A stretch of DNA of 64,000 bases from Streptomyces sp. JB150. GTDB taxonomy: Bacteria; Actinomycetota; Actinomycetes; Streptomycetales; Streptomycetaceae. The stretch spans positions 3,358,985 to 3,422,984 of the forward strand of contig NZ_CP049780.1 in NCBI RefSeq assembly GCF_011193355.1, given 5' to 3'. How positions within the stretch are numbered: the first letter of the stretch is position 1; each line of letters begins with the position of its first letter. Positions 40,797-49,680 of this stretch are shown piece after piece. Both the position numbers and the translations under genes were made by a program. The notes below the pieces were generated by a model that was not told the origin of the DNA, ran no database searches, and saw only the letters and a program-made list of their open reading frames with translations.

Positions 40797-41636
40797 ATGC
40801 CGGGACCGAAGGACCTCGACCCGTCGTCGTCCCCCCGCGCCCTCCTGGGCGCGGAACTGCGCCACGCCCGCGAGAAGGCGGGCCTCAGCCAGGAGGAACT
40901 GGGCCAGCGGCTGTTCGTGAGCGGATCGTTCATCGGGCAACTGGAGGCGGGGACGCGACGGATGCAGCCTGAACACGCGCGGATGTTGGATGAGGCGCTG
41001 GGGGCCCAGGGCTTTTTCCAGCGGAACTGCCGGGCGGTGGCCAAGTCGAAGTACGTCGAGCACTTCGCGGAAGCGGCGGAGGCCGAGGCTCAAGCCATCG
41101 CGATCAGGGAGTACGCACCGCTCCTGATCCCGGGACTGCTGCAGACGCCCGCGTACGCACGGGCTGTGAACCGCGCCTACGACCCGACGGTGCCGGAAGC
41201 GACCATCGACGAGTGGGTGGAAGGCCGGATGGAGCGGATCCGGCTGCTCGATCATCCAACAAAACCGCTGTTGTGGATGGTGCTGGACGAGGCCGCGTTG
41301 CGCCGCCAGACCGGTGGGCGGGAAGTGATGGCGGAGGCGCTGCACCACATCGCCGGCCTGGCCCGCCGCAACCGCGTCATCGTGCAGGTGATGCCGTTCA
41401 GCGCGGGCGCGCACTCGGGGATGCAGGGTGCGCTGAAGCTGATGGAGTTCGAGGACGCCCCTCCGCTGGTCTACTACGAGGGCGTGCGCACCGGACGACT
41501 GGAGGACGACCCCGCCACGGTCGCCCAGCTCAAGTTCACCTTCGATCTCCTGGCCGCCTCCGCGCTGTCGCCGGAGAAGTCTCTGGCCCTGGTGGAAGCG
41601 TTGGCGCAGGATTACCCCCATGAGGAACATCCCTGA
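40797..41636 (+). CDS. XRE-family regulator with DUF5753 domain (Scr1-like)
   Basis: A 279-residue actinobacterial regulator. Residues about 15-75 are a helix-turn-helix (LGAELRHAREKAGLSQEELG, QRLFVSGSFIGQLEAGTRRM). The rest is the DUF5753 domain (IREYAPLLIPGLLQTPAYAR, LLWMVLDEAALRRQTGG, RNRVIVQVMPFSAGAHSGMQ). Such proteins pair with a DUF397 gene, here overlapping by 17 bp, and have been likened to toxin-antitoxin or developmental regulators. GGGAGG precedes the ATG at 40797. Together with the next genes it forms a likely accessory patch in an otherwise core region. Confidence 0.9.
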   Translation: MPGPKDLDPSSSPRALLGAELRHAREKAGLSQEELGQRLFVSGSFIGQLEAGTRRMQPEHARMLDEALGAQGFFQRNCRAVAKSKYVEHFAEAAEAEAQAIAIREYAPLLIPGLLQTPAYARAVNRAYDPTVPEATIDEWVEGRMERIRLLDHPTKPLLWMVLDEAALRRQTGGREVMAEALHHIAGLARRNRVIVQVMPFSAGAHSGMQGALKLMEFEDAPPLVYYEGVRTGRLEDDPATVAQLKFTFDLLAASALSPEKSLALVEALAQDYPHEEHP

Positions 41637-41826
41637 CTACGACCTGAGCGCGGCGACTTGGCACAAGTCGAGCTACAGCGGGGGCGGCGGTGACAACTGC
41701 CTGGAAGTCACCCACGACTTCCCCACCGTCATTCCCGTCCGCGACTCCAAGACGCCCACCGGCCCGAAGCTCGTGTTCCGAGCCTCGGCGTGGACGGCGT
41801 TCGTCAGCGGGCTGAAGCGGGACTGA
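41620..41826 (+). CDS. DUF397 protein, partner of the XRE regulator
   Basis: A 68-residue DUF397 protein with the family signature AATWHKSSYSGGGGDNCLEV, then IPVRDSKTPTGPKLVFRASA and WTAFVSGLK. Its ATG at 41620 lies inside the end of the XRE gene, so translation is coupled. DUF397 proteins usually counter or modulate the adjacent XRE/DUF5753 regulator; some such pairs affect development or antibiotic production. Which of the two is dominant here cannot be told. Confidence 0.92.
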   Translation: MRNIPDYDLSAATWHKSSYSGGGGDNCLEVTHDFPTVIPVRDSKTPTGPKLVFRASAWTAFVSGLKRD

Positions 41827-41980
41827 CGGGTCCCCGAAGCTCAAGTACCGAGCCCCGAGCCCTCTTTTCAAGGAATGGGTGGTGGGTCTCAACCCACCCT
41901 CCCACCCTGCGAGTTGACGTGCCGCATCCGGCTTGCCACGCACCGTGACGAGGGTCTAGCGTTCCCCGAGACAAGCAACA

Positions 41981-42013
41981 GCCCCCGCCCGGTGCGCCAA
42001 CACCTGCGGGGGC
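41981..42013. terminator. Bulged hairpin ahead of the HTH gene
   Basis: GCCCCCGC at 41981-41988 pairs with GCGGGGGC at 42006-42013, and inside GGTG pairs with CACC. It lies 31 bp upstream of the HTH gene start. It could end the DUF397 transcript or act as an attenuator. From memory, similar hairpins stand before genes of Streptomyces mobile elements. Confidence 0.5.
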
Positions 42014-42043
42014 CTAACCAACGGAATCGATAGCACCGATCCC

Positions 42044-42910
42044 ATGGCTGAAGCCCACATTAGTCCTGCCCCCGCGCCCTCGCACCCCCTGTCCAACCCC
42101 GGATACGGGAAGCGCTCGGCGCCCGGCCAATCCCCGCGCACGAACGACGACTTCGCGCACCTGCCGCCGCGCGAGGCCGCCATCGCCGCGTACATCGACC
42201 GGCTGCCCGACGGCGCCGACATCTCCGTGAAAACGCTGGCCAAGCACCTGCCGTACGGGCAGTGCGCGCTGCGGACGGCGCTCAACCGGCTGCAGCAGGC
42301 GGGCCACTTGCGCAGGGGGCGCGAGGCGGTGACCGCCGACGACGGCAGCTCCCGCTGGATCACCCGATCGTGGTTCTCCCGTACCGCCCGCGACGACGCC
42401 TGGTGGACGGCGTTCACGCGAGGGGACGTACCGGACCCGGATCCGGACCCCGGACCGAGAGCACGGCCCATCCGCTCCCGCGCCCACATCTTCCTCGCGG
42501 CCCTGGGCCGCGCCACCCCCGCCCTCTCCCTCTCCGAGGCCGAGTGCGCGCGGCTCGCGCCGCTGGTGGCGGAGTGGTTCGCGCGGGGCGCCGACGAGGA
42601 GGCCGTACGGCACGCCCTGACGAGCGGCCTGCCGAGCCCGGTGCACCACCCGGCCGCGCTGCTGCGCACCCGGCTCACGGGGAAGCTGCCGCCGCCGCCC
42701 CCGCCGCGTCCGCCCCAGCGGGTCCTGGAGTGCGCGGGCTGCGGCCTGCCGGGCCGGCCGGAAGCCCTGCCGGGCGGCCGGTGCGGCGCGTGCCGGGGCG
42801 AGCGCGCCCCCGCCCGCGCCGGGGCGCCCCTGCCCGCCCGGACCGTCCACGCCCGCGCCGCCGAGATCCGCGCCGCGATGGCACAACGCCGAGAGAGGGT
42901 CCTCACATGA
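42044..42910 (+). CDS. Winged helix-turn-helix protein with C-terminal CxxC pairs
   Basis: A 288-residue protein. The N-terminal winged helix (PPREAAIAAYIDRLPDGADI, SVKTLAKHLPYGQCALRTAL, NRLQQAGHLRRGRE) resembles those of MarR-like regulators and of plasmid or phage replication proteins in Streptomyces. A middle helical domain follows (RAHIFLAALGRATPALSLSE). The C-terminus has CAGCGLPGRPEALPGGRCGA with CRG, a probable zinc knuckle. TAGCAC 7 nt upstream of the ATG at 42044 suggests leaderless mRNA. It may be a remnant of an integrated element. Its stop overlaps an in-frame ATG of the Phd gene. Confidence 0.7.
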   Translation: MAEAHISPAPAPSHPLSNPGYGKRSAPGQSPRTNDDFAHLPPREAAIAAYIDRLPDGADISVKTLAKHLPYGQCALRTALNRLQQAGHLRRGREAVTADDGSSRWITRSWFSRTARDDAWWTAFTRGDVPDPDPDPGPRARPIRSRAHIFLAALGRATPALSLSEAECARLAPLVAEWFARGADEEAVRHALTSGLPSPVHHPAALLRTRLTGKLPPPPPPRPPQRVLECAGCGLPGRPEALPGGRCGACRGERAPARAGAPLPARTVHARAAEIRAAMAQRRERVLT

Positions 42911-42948
42911 GCACGCAGTACAGACACGCAGGTGTGTACAGTTTTCGC

Positions 42949-43224
42949 ATGGACGCGTATCCGCTCGTGGAAGCCCGCAACCAGCTCGGTCAACTGGTCG
43001 GCAGGGTCCGGCACGGCCAGGAGCACATCGTGATCACGGAGTACGGCAAGCCCGCAGCCGCGCTCATCCCGATAAGCGAGCTGGAGGAGCTTCAGCGGCT
43101 CCGGGACGAGGCCGACATCGCTGAAGCGCGGGCCCGAGAGGCGAGCCCGGGCGGCCCGTCGATGTCCCACGACGAGTTCATGACCCAGATGGAGAAAGAG
43201 GACCGGCGGGAGGCCGCTTCGTGA
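42949..43224 (+). CDS. Phd/YefM-type antitoxin (orphan)
   Basis: A 91-residue antitoxin of the Phd/YefM family. The DNA-binding half reads MDAYPLVEARNQLGQLVGRV, RHGQEHIVITEYGKPAAALI, PISELEELQRLRD. The acidic tail should wrap a RelE/ParE toxin. TACAGT at 42937 stands 6 nt before the ATG at 42949, and GTAC/GTGTGTAC half-sites just upstream could be its operator; a coupled start at ATG 42907 is the alternative. The toxin gene that should follow is only a stump (43221-43316), so this antitoxin has no local partner. Confidence 0.85.
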   Translation: MDAYPLVEARNQLGQLVGRVRHGQEHIVITEYGKPAAALIPISELEELQRLRDEADIAEARAREASPGGPSMSHDEFMTQMEKEDRREAAS

Positions 43225-43316
43225 GGTACGCGGTGGTATGGGAACACCATGCCATGGCCGACTTCCGGCGGCTGCGTGTCACCGACCCCATGACAGGACC
43301 GGAGCCCGCCCCATGA
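43221..43316 (+). pseudogene. Truncated RelE/ParE-type toxin remnant
   Basis: The GTG at 43221 overlaps the antitoxin stop as GTGA, the normal coupling in Phd/RelE-type pairs. It opens with RYAVVWEHHAMADFRRLRVT, the typical start of such toxins. After about 23 residues the sequence turns into DPMTGPEPAP and stops at 43316, where a full toxin would run to about 85-90 residues. The hypothetical gene at 43313 starts on the same ATGA. The likely history is a deletion that removed the catalytic part. Confidence 0.72.
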
Positions 43317-43882
43317 ACCACGCCCAGCTCACCGCCCTAGGCCGTGCCCTGCGTCTCCTCGGGGAGCACGGGGAGGCGCTGACCGCCGACACCCCGGACG
43401 CCAAGCTGCACGAGGTCAAGGCCGACCTGCGGCGCGCCCTGGACCTGCTGGAGGAGAGCGTCACCTCGGCCGCGCCGACCACCCGCTGCCCGGAGCACCC
43501 GCAGGGGCCCGTCGACGAGGCCGCGCCCGATCTGTGCCTGCTGTGCGAGACGCGGCGCCGGGCGGCCCGGCGGGCCGAGTTCAACGGACCCGGCCCGGCG
43601 CCCGCGCCCACCCCCACCGCGCCGTCCCGGTACGGGACGCGCGGTGACCGGCCGCAGCCCCAGCAGCGGTGGCTGCCCGAGGCGTGGAACGGGCAGGAGT
43701 GGCAGCTGTGCGGGACGCCGCGCCGCGACCGCCGGGAGGCCGAGCTGTACCTGACCGCCCAGCGGCGCGGGTCGCGGCCCGCGCCGGCGTACCGGCTCGT
43801 GCACGAGTTCACCGACTACGAGGTGCTGCGCGTGTGGGGCACGCCGGTGCGGGTCGACATCGAGCCGATGGGCAATCTGTAG
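43313..43882 (+). CDS. Hypothetical protein (189 aa)
   Basis: A 189-residue protein. The N-terminal helical part (HAQLTALGRALRLLGEHGEA, ADLRRALDLLEESVTSAA) is followed by CPEHPQGPVDEAAPDLCLLC, with possible metal ligands, then a Pro-rich linker and a compact C-terminal part (LPEAWNGQEWQLCGTPRRDR, YRLVHEFTDYEVLRVWGTPV). No family is recognised. GGAG lies about 8 nt before the ATG at 43313, which overlaps the toxin remnant's stop. It belongs to the accessory patch 40.4-43.9 kb. Confidence 0.68.
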   Translation: MNHAQLTALGRALRLLGEHGEALTADTPDAKLHEVKADLRRALDLLEESVTSAAPTTRCPEHPQGPVDEAAPDLCLLCETRRRAARRAEFNGPGPAPAPTPTAPSRYGTRGDRPQPQQRWLPEAWNGQEWQLCGTPRRDRREAELYLTAQRRGSRPAPAYRLVHEFTDYEVLRVWGTPVRVDIEPMGNL

Positions 43883-43890
43883 CCCCCTGG

Positions 43891-43918
43891 GCGTCAGGCG
43901 TCAGGCGTCAGGCGTCAG
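43891..43918. repeat. Four tandem copies of the 7-mer GCGTCAG
   Basis: GCGTCAG is repeated four times without interruption from 43891 to 43918. The last copy overlaps the stop codon of the old-yellow-enzyme gene at 43915-43917. Slippage here would alter the gene's extreme 3' end. Confidence 0.85.
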
Positions 43919-45045
43919 CTCAGGGTGCGCAGCGCCGCCGCGTCGTAGGGCGCCAGCTCGTCGAAGCGGCCCGCCAGGACCTTCTGCGCCCACAGCGGGT
44001 CCTGGAGCAGGGCGCGGCCCACGGCGACCAGGTCGAACTCGTCGCGCTCCAGGCGGTCGAGGAGGTTGTCGAGGCTGCCGACGGGCGCCCCCTCGCCGGC
44101 GAAGGCGCGGATGAAGTCGCCGTCGAGGCCGACCGAGCCGACGGTGATGGTCTGCTTGCCGGTGAGCTTCTTGGTCCAGCCGGCCAGGTTGAGGTCGGAG
44201 TCCTCGAACTCGGGCAGCCAGTAGCGGCGCGTGGACGCGTGGAAGGCGTCGACACCGGCCGCGGCGAGCGGCGTGAGGATGGCCTCCAGCTCCTCCGGCG
44301 TCTCGGCGAGCCGCGCGTCGTAGGCGTCCTGCTTCCACTGGGAGAAGCGGAAGATCACCGGGAAGCCGGGCGAGACGGTCTCGCGGACCGCCGCGACGAT
44401 CTCGGCCGCGAACCGGCTGCGGGCCACCGGGTCGCCGCCGTAGGCGTCGGTGCGGCGGTTGGTGCCCGCCCACAGGAACTGGTCGATGAGGTAGCCGTGC
44501 GCGCCGTGCAGCTCGACCCCGTCGAAGCCGATGCGCTCCGCGGCGGCAGCGGCCTCGGCGAACGCGCCGATGACGTCGTCGATGTCCCGCTGGGTCATCG
44601 CCTCGCCGGTGCCCTCGGTGCCGTCCAGACGCAGCCCGGAGGGGCCGACGGCGGGCGCCTCGGGGAACGGCGGCTGCCCCGCCTTGCGGACCATGCCGAT
44701 GTGCCACAGCTGCGGCACGATCCTCCCGCCCGCCGCGTGGACCTCCTCGGCGACCTTCGCCCACCCGGCCAGCTGCTCCTCGCCGTGGAAGCGCGGGACC
44801 CGGTCGCTCTCGCCGGCCGAGGGGTGGCCGACGTAGGTGCCCTCGGTGACGATGAGTCCGACGCCCGCGGCGGCCCGGCGGGCGTAGTAGGAGACGACGT
44901 CCGCGCCGGGGACGCCGCCCGGCGAGAACTGGCGGGTCATCGGCGCCATGACGATCCGGTTGCGGACGGTCAGCTCGTTGATCGTGACGGGGCGGGCGAG
45001 GATCTGCGCGGCACGGGCGGCCGGGGTGTCGGCGGTGACGGTCAC
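43915..45045 (-). CDS. NADH:flavin oxidoreductase, old yellow enzyme family
   Basis: A 376-residue FMN-dependent ene-reductase of the OYE family, predicted to reduce activated C=C bonds with NAD(P)H. Signatures include LTVRNRIVMAPMTRQFSPGG (FMN-binding first strand), GLIVTEGTYVGHPSAG, the active-site segment IVPQLWHIG, GVELHGAHGYLIDQFLW (His-Gly-Ala-His loop), TNRRTDAYGGDPVARSRFAA and the C-terminal LVAVGRALLQDP. The GTG at 45045 follows AAGGAG. It is followed 82 bp upstream by the groEL terminator, so it has its own promoter. The physiological substrate is unknown. Confidence 0.92.
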   Translation of the reverse strand: MTVTADTPAARAAQILARPVTINELTVRNRIVMAPMTRQFSPGGVPGADVVSYYARRAAAGVGLIVTEGTYVGHPSAGESDRVPRFHGEEQLAGWAKVAEEVHAAGGRIVPQLWHIGMVRKAGQPPFPEAPAVGPSGLRLDGTEGTGEAMTQRDIDDVIGAFAEAAAAAERIGFDGVELHGAHGYLIDQFLWAGTNRRTDAYGGDPVARSRFAAEIVAAVRETVSPGFPVIFRFSQWKQDAYDARLAETPEELEAILTPLAAAGVDAFHASTRRYWLPEFEDSDLNLAGWTKKLTGKQTITVGSVGLDGDFIRAFAGEGAPVGSLDNLLDRLERDEFDLVAVGRALLQDPLWAQKVLAGRFDELAPYDAAALRTLS

Positions 45046-45147
45046 CTGGGGACTCCTTGGGTACCGAGTGGTATGTGCGTGTGCAACGATCCATAACCGG
45101 CTCCCCTGGTTCCGGATTCCGTCCCGCCCGTGTGACCCCGGACACGC

Positions 45148-45191
45148 CCGAGGGCGGCACCCCCAGCGGGAACTGGGGATACCGCCCTCGG
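45148..45191 (-). terminator. groEL terminator hairpin
   Basis: CCGAGGGCGG at 45148-45157 pairs with CCGCCCTCGG at 45182-45191. The loop carries a second CCCC/GGGG pairing. It stands 26 bp beyond the groEL stop codon (45218) in the direction of transcription. Confidence 0.8.
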
Positions 45192-45217
45192 AAAGGACCG
45201 GATCGATCGGGGACCGA

Positions 45218-46870
<1,653 letters not shown>

Positions 46871-46983
46871 TTACTTCGGACCGCGCCCGCGCCCGCGACG
46901 GACGGCCCCGGCCGGTTGGTTCCTTGCCCCACCCGGCCCGCGGCCTCACCGACCCGGTCCTTACGTTGTCACTCTCACCTTCA

Positions 46984-47010
46984 GAGTGCTAACGCCAATG
47001 ATTAGCACTC
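46984..47010 (-). promoter_or_regulatory. CIRCE element (HrcA operator) of groEL
   Basis: GAGTGCTAA at 46984-46992 and TTAGCACTC at 47002-47010 form a perfect inverted repeat with the canonical 9-bp spacer. It lies 143 bp upstream of the groEL start. The element identifies heat induction by release of HrcA. Confidence 0.97.
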
Positions 47011-47119
47011 GCCCCCATCGAGTGCAAGCGGCTCTCGGAGAGTGGGAGGCAGTCAGCGGTGGGCGAACAGGGGAACCGCGCTCCCGCGCCCGTGCGCCCG
47101 CGCACCTGCCCGCGCACGC

Positions 47120-47156
47120 CGAAGGGCTCGCACCGGCGTGCGGTGCGAGCCCTTCG
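47120..47156 (-). terminator. csp terminator hairpin
   Basis: CGAAGGGCTCGCACCG at 47120-47135 pairs perfectly (16 bp) with CGGTGCGAGCCCTTCG at 47141-47156 around a 5-nt loop. It is 10 bp beyond the cold-shock gene stop at 47167 and insulates it from groEL. Confidence 0.88.
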
Positions 47157-47166
47157 CAACAGCTGT

Positions 47167-47370
47167 TCAGGCGGTGACGCGAACCATGTCGGCCTGCGGG
47201 CCCTTCTGACCCTGCGAGATCTCGAACTCGACCCGCTGGCCCTCTTCCAGGGTGCGGTACCCGTCCATCTGGATCGCGCTGTAGTGGACGAAGACGTCCG
47301 CACCACCGTCGACCGCGATGAAGCCGTACCCCTTCTCCGCGTTGAACCACTTGACGGTGCCCTGAGCCAT
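47167..47370 (-). CDS. Cold-shock protein, CspA/ScoF type
   Basis: A 67-residue single-domain cold-shock protein that binds single-stranded RNA or DNA. RNP1 is KGYGFIAV and RNP2 is DVFVHYSAI, in the normal context [13 protein letters not shown]. The ATG at 47370 follows GGGGAG in a short, moderately AT-rich leader. The gap 47371-47702 carries no gene and is the least GC-rich stretch in this half of the window, as expected for a csp promoter and leader. Compare the extended 127-residue homologue at 21200. Confidence 0.96.
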   Translation of the reverse strand: MAQGTVKWFNAEKGYGFIAVDGGADVFVHYSAIQMDGYRTLEEGQRVEFEISQGQKGPQADMVRVTA

Positions 47371-47702
47371 GCCTAACTCCCCTATTACTGGCCCTTGCAC
47401 AGATCCACACTTCGCGGATCCGGGTCAGACCTCGCCCCCCAGTCAGCGGGGGCGTGCGCCGGAACGCGTCGACCGCGGCTGAATGTATCTGTCCAACTGC
47501 CGTCTGCAACAGGTCAATCGGACGAGAAATCCGGGCACCGGTGATCGGTTATTCACGGAGAATTCACCCGAATTCCGGGCAAGTCGGGCCCGGCATAAGG
47601 AACGAAAGGCGCAAAAGGCCCGCTGATTTTGGCTGCATCTCGACGCAGCTCCATCTCGCGAAGCGGAGCGGGTTCCCCAACTCTACCGCGCTCAACCACA
47701 TG

Positions 47703-47741
47703 GAATTGCCCCCTCCGCATCTCTCACGGTGGGGGCAATTC
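47703..47741 (-). terminator. Terminator of the thrC-MoaD operon
   Basis: GAATTGCCCCC at 47703-47713 pairs perfectly with GGGGGCAATTC at 47731-47741 around a 17-nt loop. It lies 27 bp past the MoaD-family stop codon at 47769. Confidence 0.82.
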
Positions 47742-47768
47742 GATGAACAGTGCGTGACAGCGGCGAAC

Positions 47769-48047
47769 TCAGCAGCCGCCGGCGACCGCCGGAATGATCG
47801 AAACGCCCGCGCCGTCGGGCGTGGCCGTCTGCAGGCCCTGCTCGAACCGCACGTCGTCGTCGTTCACGTACACGTTGACGAACCGGCGCAGCTTGCCCTG
47901 GTCGTCCAGCACGCGGGCGGCGATGCCGGTGTGGTTCTTCTCCAGGTCGGCGATGACCTCGGCGAGGGTCGCCCCTTCGGCGGTGACCTCGGCCTGCCCG
48001 CCGGTGTAGGTGCGCAGGATGGTGGGGATGCGAACGGTCACGCTCAT
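47769..48047 (-). CDS. MoaD/ThiS-family sulfur carrier protein ending Gly-Gly-Cys
   Basis: A 92-residue beta-grasp sulfur carrier. VTVRIPTILRTYTGGQAEVT opens the fold, and FVNVYVNDDDVRFEQGLQTA precedes the tail ISIIPAVAGGC-like VSIIPAVAGGC. Sulfur carriers need a free Gly-Gly end for thiocarboxylation. Here one Cys follows, so the protein may need trimming by a JAMM-type protease, as with QbsE/CysO-like carriers, or it may not act as a carrier in this form. The ATG at 48047 overlaps the thrC stop as ATGA, so both are translated together. Confidence 0.85.
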   Translation of the reverse strand: MSVTVRIPTILRTYTGGQAEVTAEGATLAEVIADLEKNHTGIAARVLDDQGKLRRFVNVYVNDDDVRFEQGLQTATPDGAGVSIIPAVAGGC

Positions 48048-49357
48048 GCGAGGCCAGCCTCTCGGAAGGATTCCAGGTTCGGACGGATCGTGGCGGTGAG
48101 TCCCGTGCCGGCCACCGCGTCGAGGGTCTTCAGGCCGTCGCCGGTGTTCAGCACGACGGTGGTCTTCGTGGGGTCGAGGACGCCGCTCTCGATCAGCTTG
48201 CGCGTCACGCCGACCGTCACGCCGCCCGCCGTCTCCGCGAAGATGCCCTCCGTGCGGGCCAGCACCTTGATCGCGTCGACGATCTGCTCGTCGGTGACGT
48301 CCTCCACCGCGCCGCCCGTGCGCCGGGCGATGTCCAGGACGTACGGCCCGTCCGCCGGGTTCCCGATGGCCAGCGACTTGGCGATGGTGTCCGGCTTCTG
48401 CGGCCGGACCACGTCGTGCCCCGCCTTGTACGCCGCCGACACCGGCGAGCAGCCCTCGGCCTGCGCGCCGAAGATCTTGTACGGCCTGTCCTCGACCAGT
48501 CCGAGCCTGATCAGCTCCTGAAGGCCCTTGTCGATCTTGGTGAGCTGGGAGCCGGAGGCGATCGGCACCACGATCTGGTCCGGCAGCCGCCAGCCCAGCT
48601 GCTCGCAGATCTCGTACGCCAGGGTCTTGGACCCTTCCGCGTAGTACGGCCGCAGGTTGACGTTGACGAAGCCCCAGCCCTCGCCCGCCGGGTCGCCGAT
48701 CAGCTCGGAGCAGAAGCGGTTCACATCGTCGTAGTTGCCCTCGATGCCGACCAGTTCGCCGCCGTAGACCGCGGCCATGACGACCTTGCCCTGCTCCAGG
48801 TCGTGCGGGATGAACACGCACGAGCGGAAGCCGGCGCGGGCCGCCGCGGCGCCCACGGCGCCGGCCAGGTTGCCCGTGGAGGAGCAGGACAGGGTGGTGA
48901 AGCCGAAGGCGCGCGCCGCCTCCAGGGCCTGCGCGACCACGCGGTCCTTGAAGGAGTGGGTCGGGTTGCCGGAGTCGTCCTTGACGAAGAGCTTGCCGGC
49001 CTCGACACCCAGCGCGCGGGCCAGGTTGTCGGCCTGGACGAGCTTGGTCCAGCCCGGGTTCAGGTTCGGCTTGTCCGCCACGTCGGCCGGGACGGGGAGC
49101 AGCGGCGCGTACCGCCAGATGTTCGCGGGGCCCGCCTCGATGCGCCGGCGCAGCTCCTCGGTGTCGTACGCGGAGAAGTCGTAGGCGATCTCCAGCGGGC
49201 CGAAACACTCCTCGCAGGCGAAGACCGGGCCGAGCGGGACGCGGTGCCCGCACTCACGACAGGAGAGCGCGGCGGCGGGACCGAGGTCTACGGTGGAAGT
49301 GTCCGCCGAAGCGGCGGCAGCGGAATCGGTGGTGCTTGCAACAGTCTGCACAGCCAT
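48044..49357 (-). CDS. thrC: Threonine synthase-family PLP enzyme
   Basis: A 437-residue fold-type II PLP enzyme annotated by family as threonine synthase (O-phosphohomoserine to threonine). A four-cysteine zinc ribbon (CRECGHRVPLGPVFACEEC) lies at residues about 33-51. The PLP lysine is in GNPTHSFKDRVVAQALEAAR, and the phosphate loop is CSSTGNLAGAVGAAAARAG. The end has LNTGDGLKTLDAV. The strict coupling to a MoaD/ThiS carrier is unusual for plain threonine biosynthesis, and in actinobacteria a thrC normally sits with hom and thrB, so this may be a specialised paralogue. ATG 49357; GAGAAAGGG lies about 15 nt upstream. Confidence 0.85.
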   Translation of the reverse strand: MAVQTVASTTDSAAAASADTSTVDLGPAAALSCRECGHRVPLGPVFACEECFGPLEIAYDFSAYDTEELRRRIEAGPANIWRYAPLLPVPADVADKPNLNPGWTKLVQADNLARALGVEAGKLFVKDDSGNPTHSFKDRVVAQALEAARAFGFTTLSCSSTGNLAGAVGAAAARAGFRSCVFIPHDLEQGKVVMAAVYGGELVGIEGNYDDVNRFCSELIGDPAGEGWGFVNVNLRPYYAEGSKTLAYEICEQLGWRLPDQIVVPIASGSQLTKIDKGLQELIRLGLVEDRPYKIFGAQAEGCSPVSAAYKAGHDVVRPQKPDTIAKSLAIGNPADGPYVLDIARRTGGAVEDVTDEQIVDAIKVLARTEGIFAETAGGVTVGVTRKLIESGVLDPTKTTVVLNTGDGLKTLDAVAGTGLTATIRPNLESFREAGLA

Positions 49358-49680
49358 GTGAGGCGAGGCCCTTTCTCCTCATCTTCCTCACGACGCACTT
49401 CGCCGTGAGACGGATTTGGCACCTTCCCTAGCCGGGGAGCCTCGCGAAAATGATCAACAACGATCTACGAGACCGGCTGGAGGGTTGCCGGGGCTTCATC
49501 GGGCCGTGTCCCTCTGCCCCTCTGGATGAGCTGTATGTGGTTGTCAGCGGCGGCGACCCCGGACATGCGATGGTCATCCGCGTTGCCCATGACTGTAACC
49601 GAAGGCCAGGACAGTTGAGATAGTCGTCCGAACCGCGAGATGGATCACAGAGGAATCCCGACAGTGAGGAGCCGCAGACC
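49358..49680. other. Intergenic region between divergent thrC and gpgS
   Basis: These 323 bp hold the promoters of both flanking genes. Third-position GC is not raised in any frame, so I see no gene. A 56-codon frame from the ATG at 49450 was considered and set aside. No riboswitch or T-box could be recognised. Confidence 0.5.

Noticed and set aside
49450..49620. Frame of about 56 codons from the ATG at 49450 between thrC and gpgS
   Set aside because: Third-position GC is only about 60%, and it has no ribosome-binding site and no recognisable protein.
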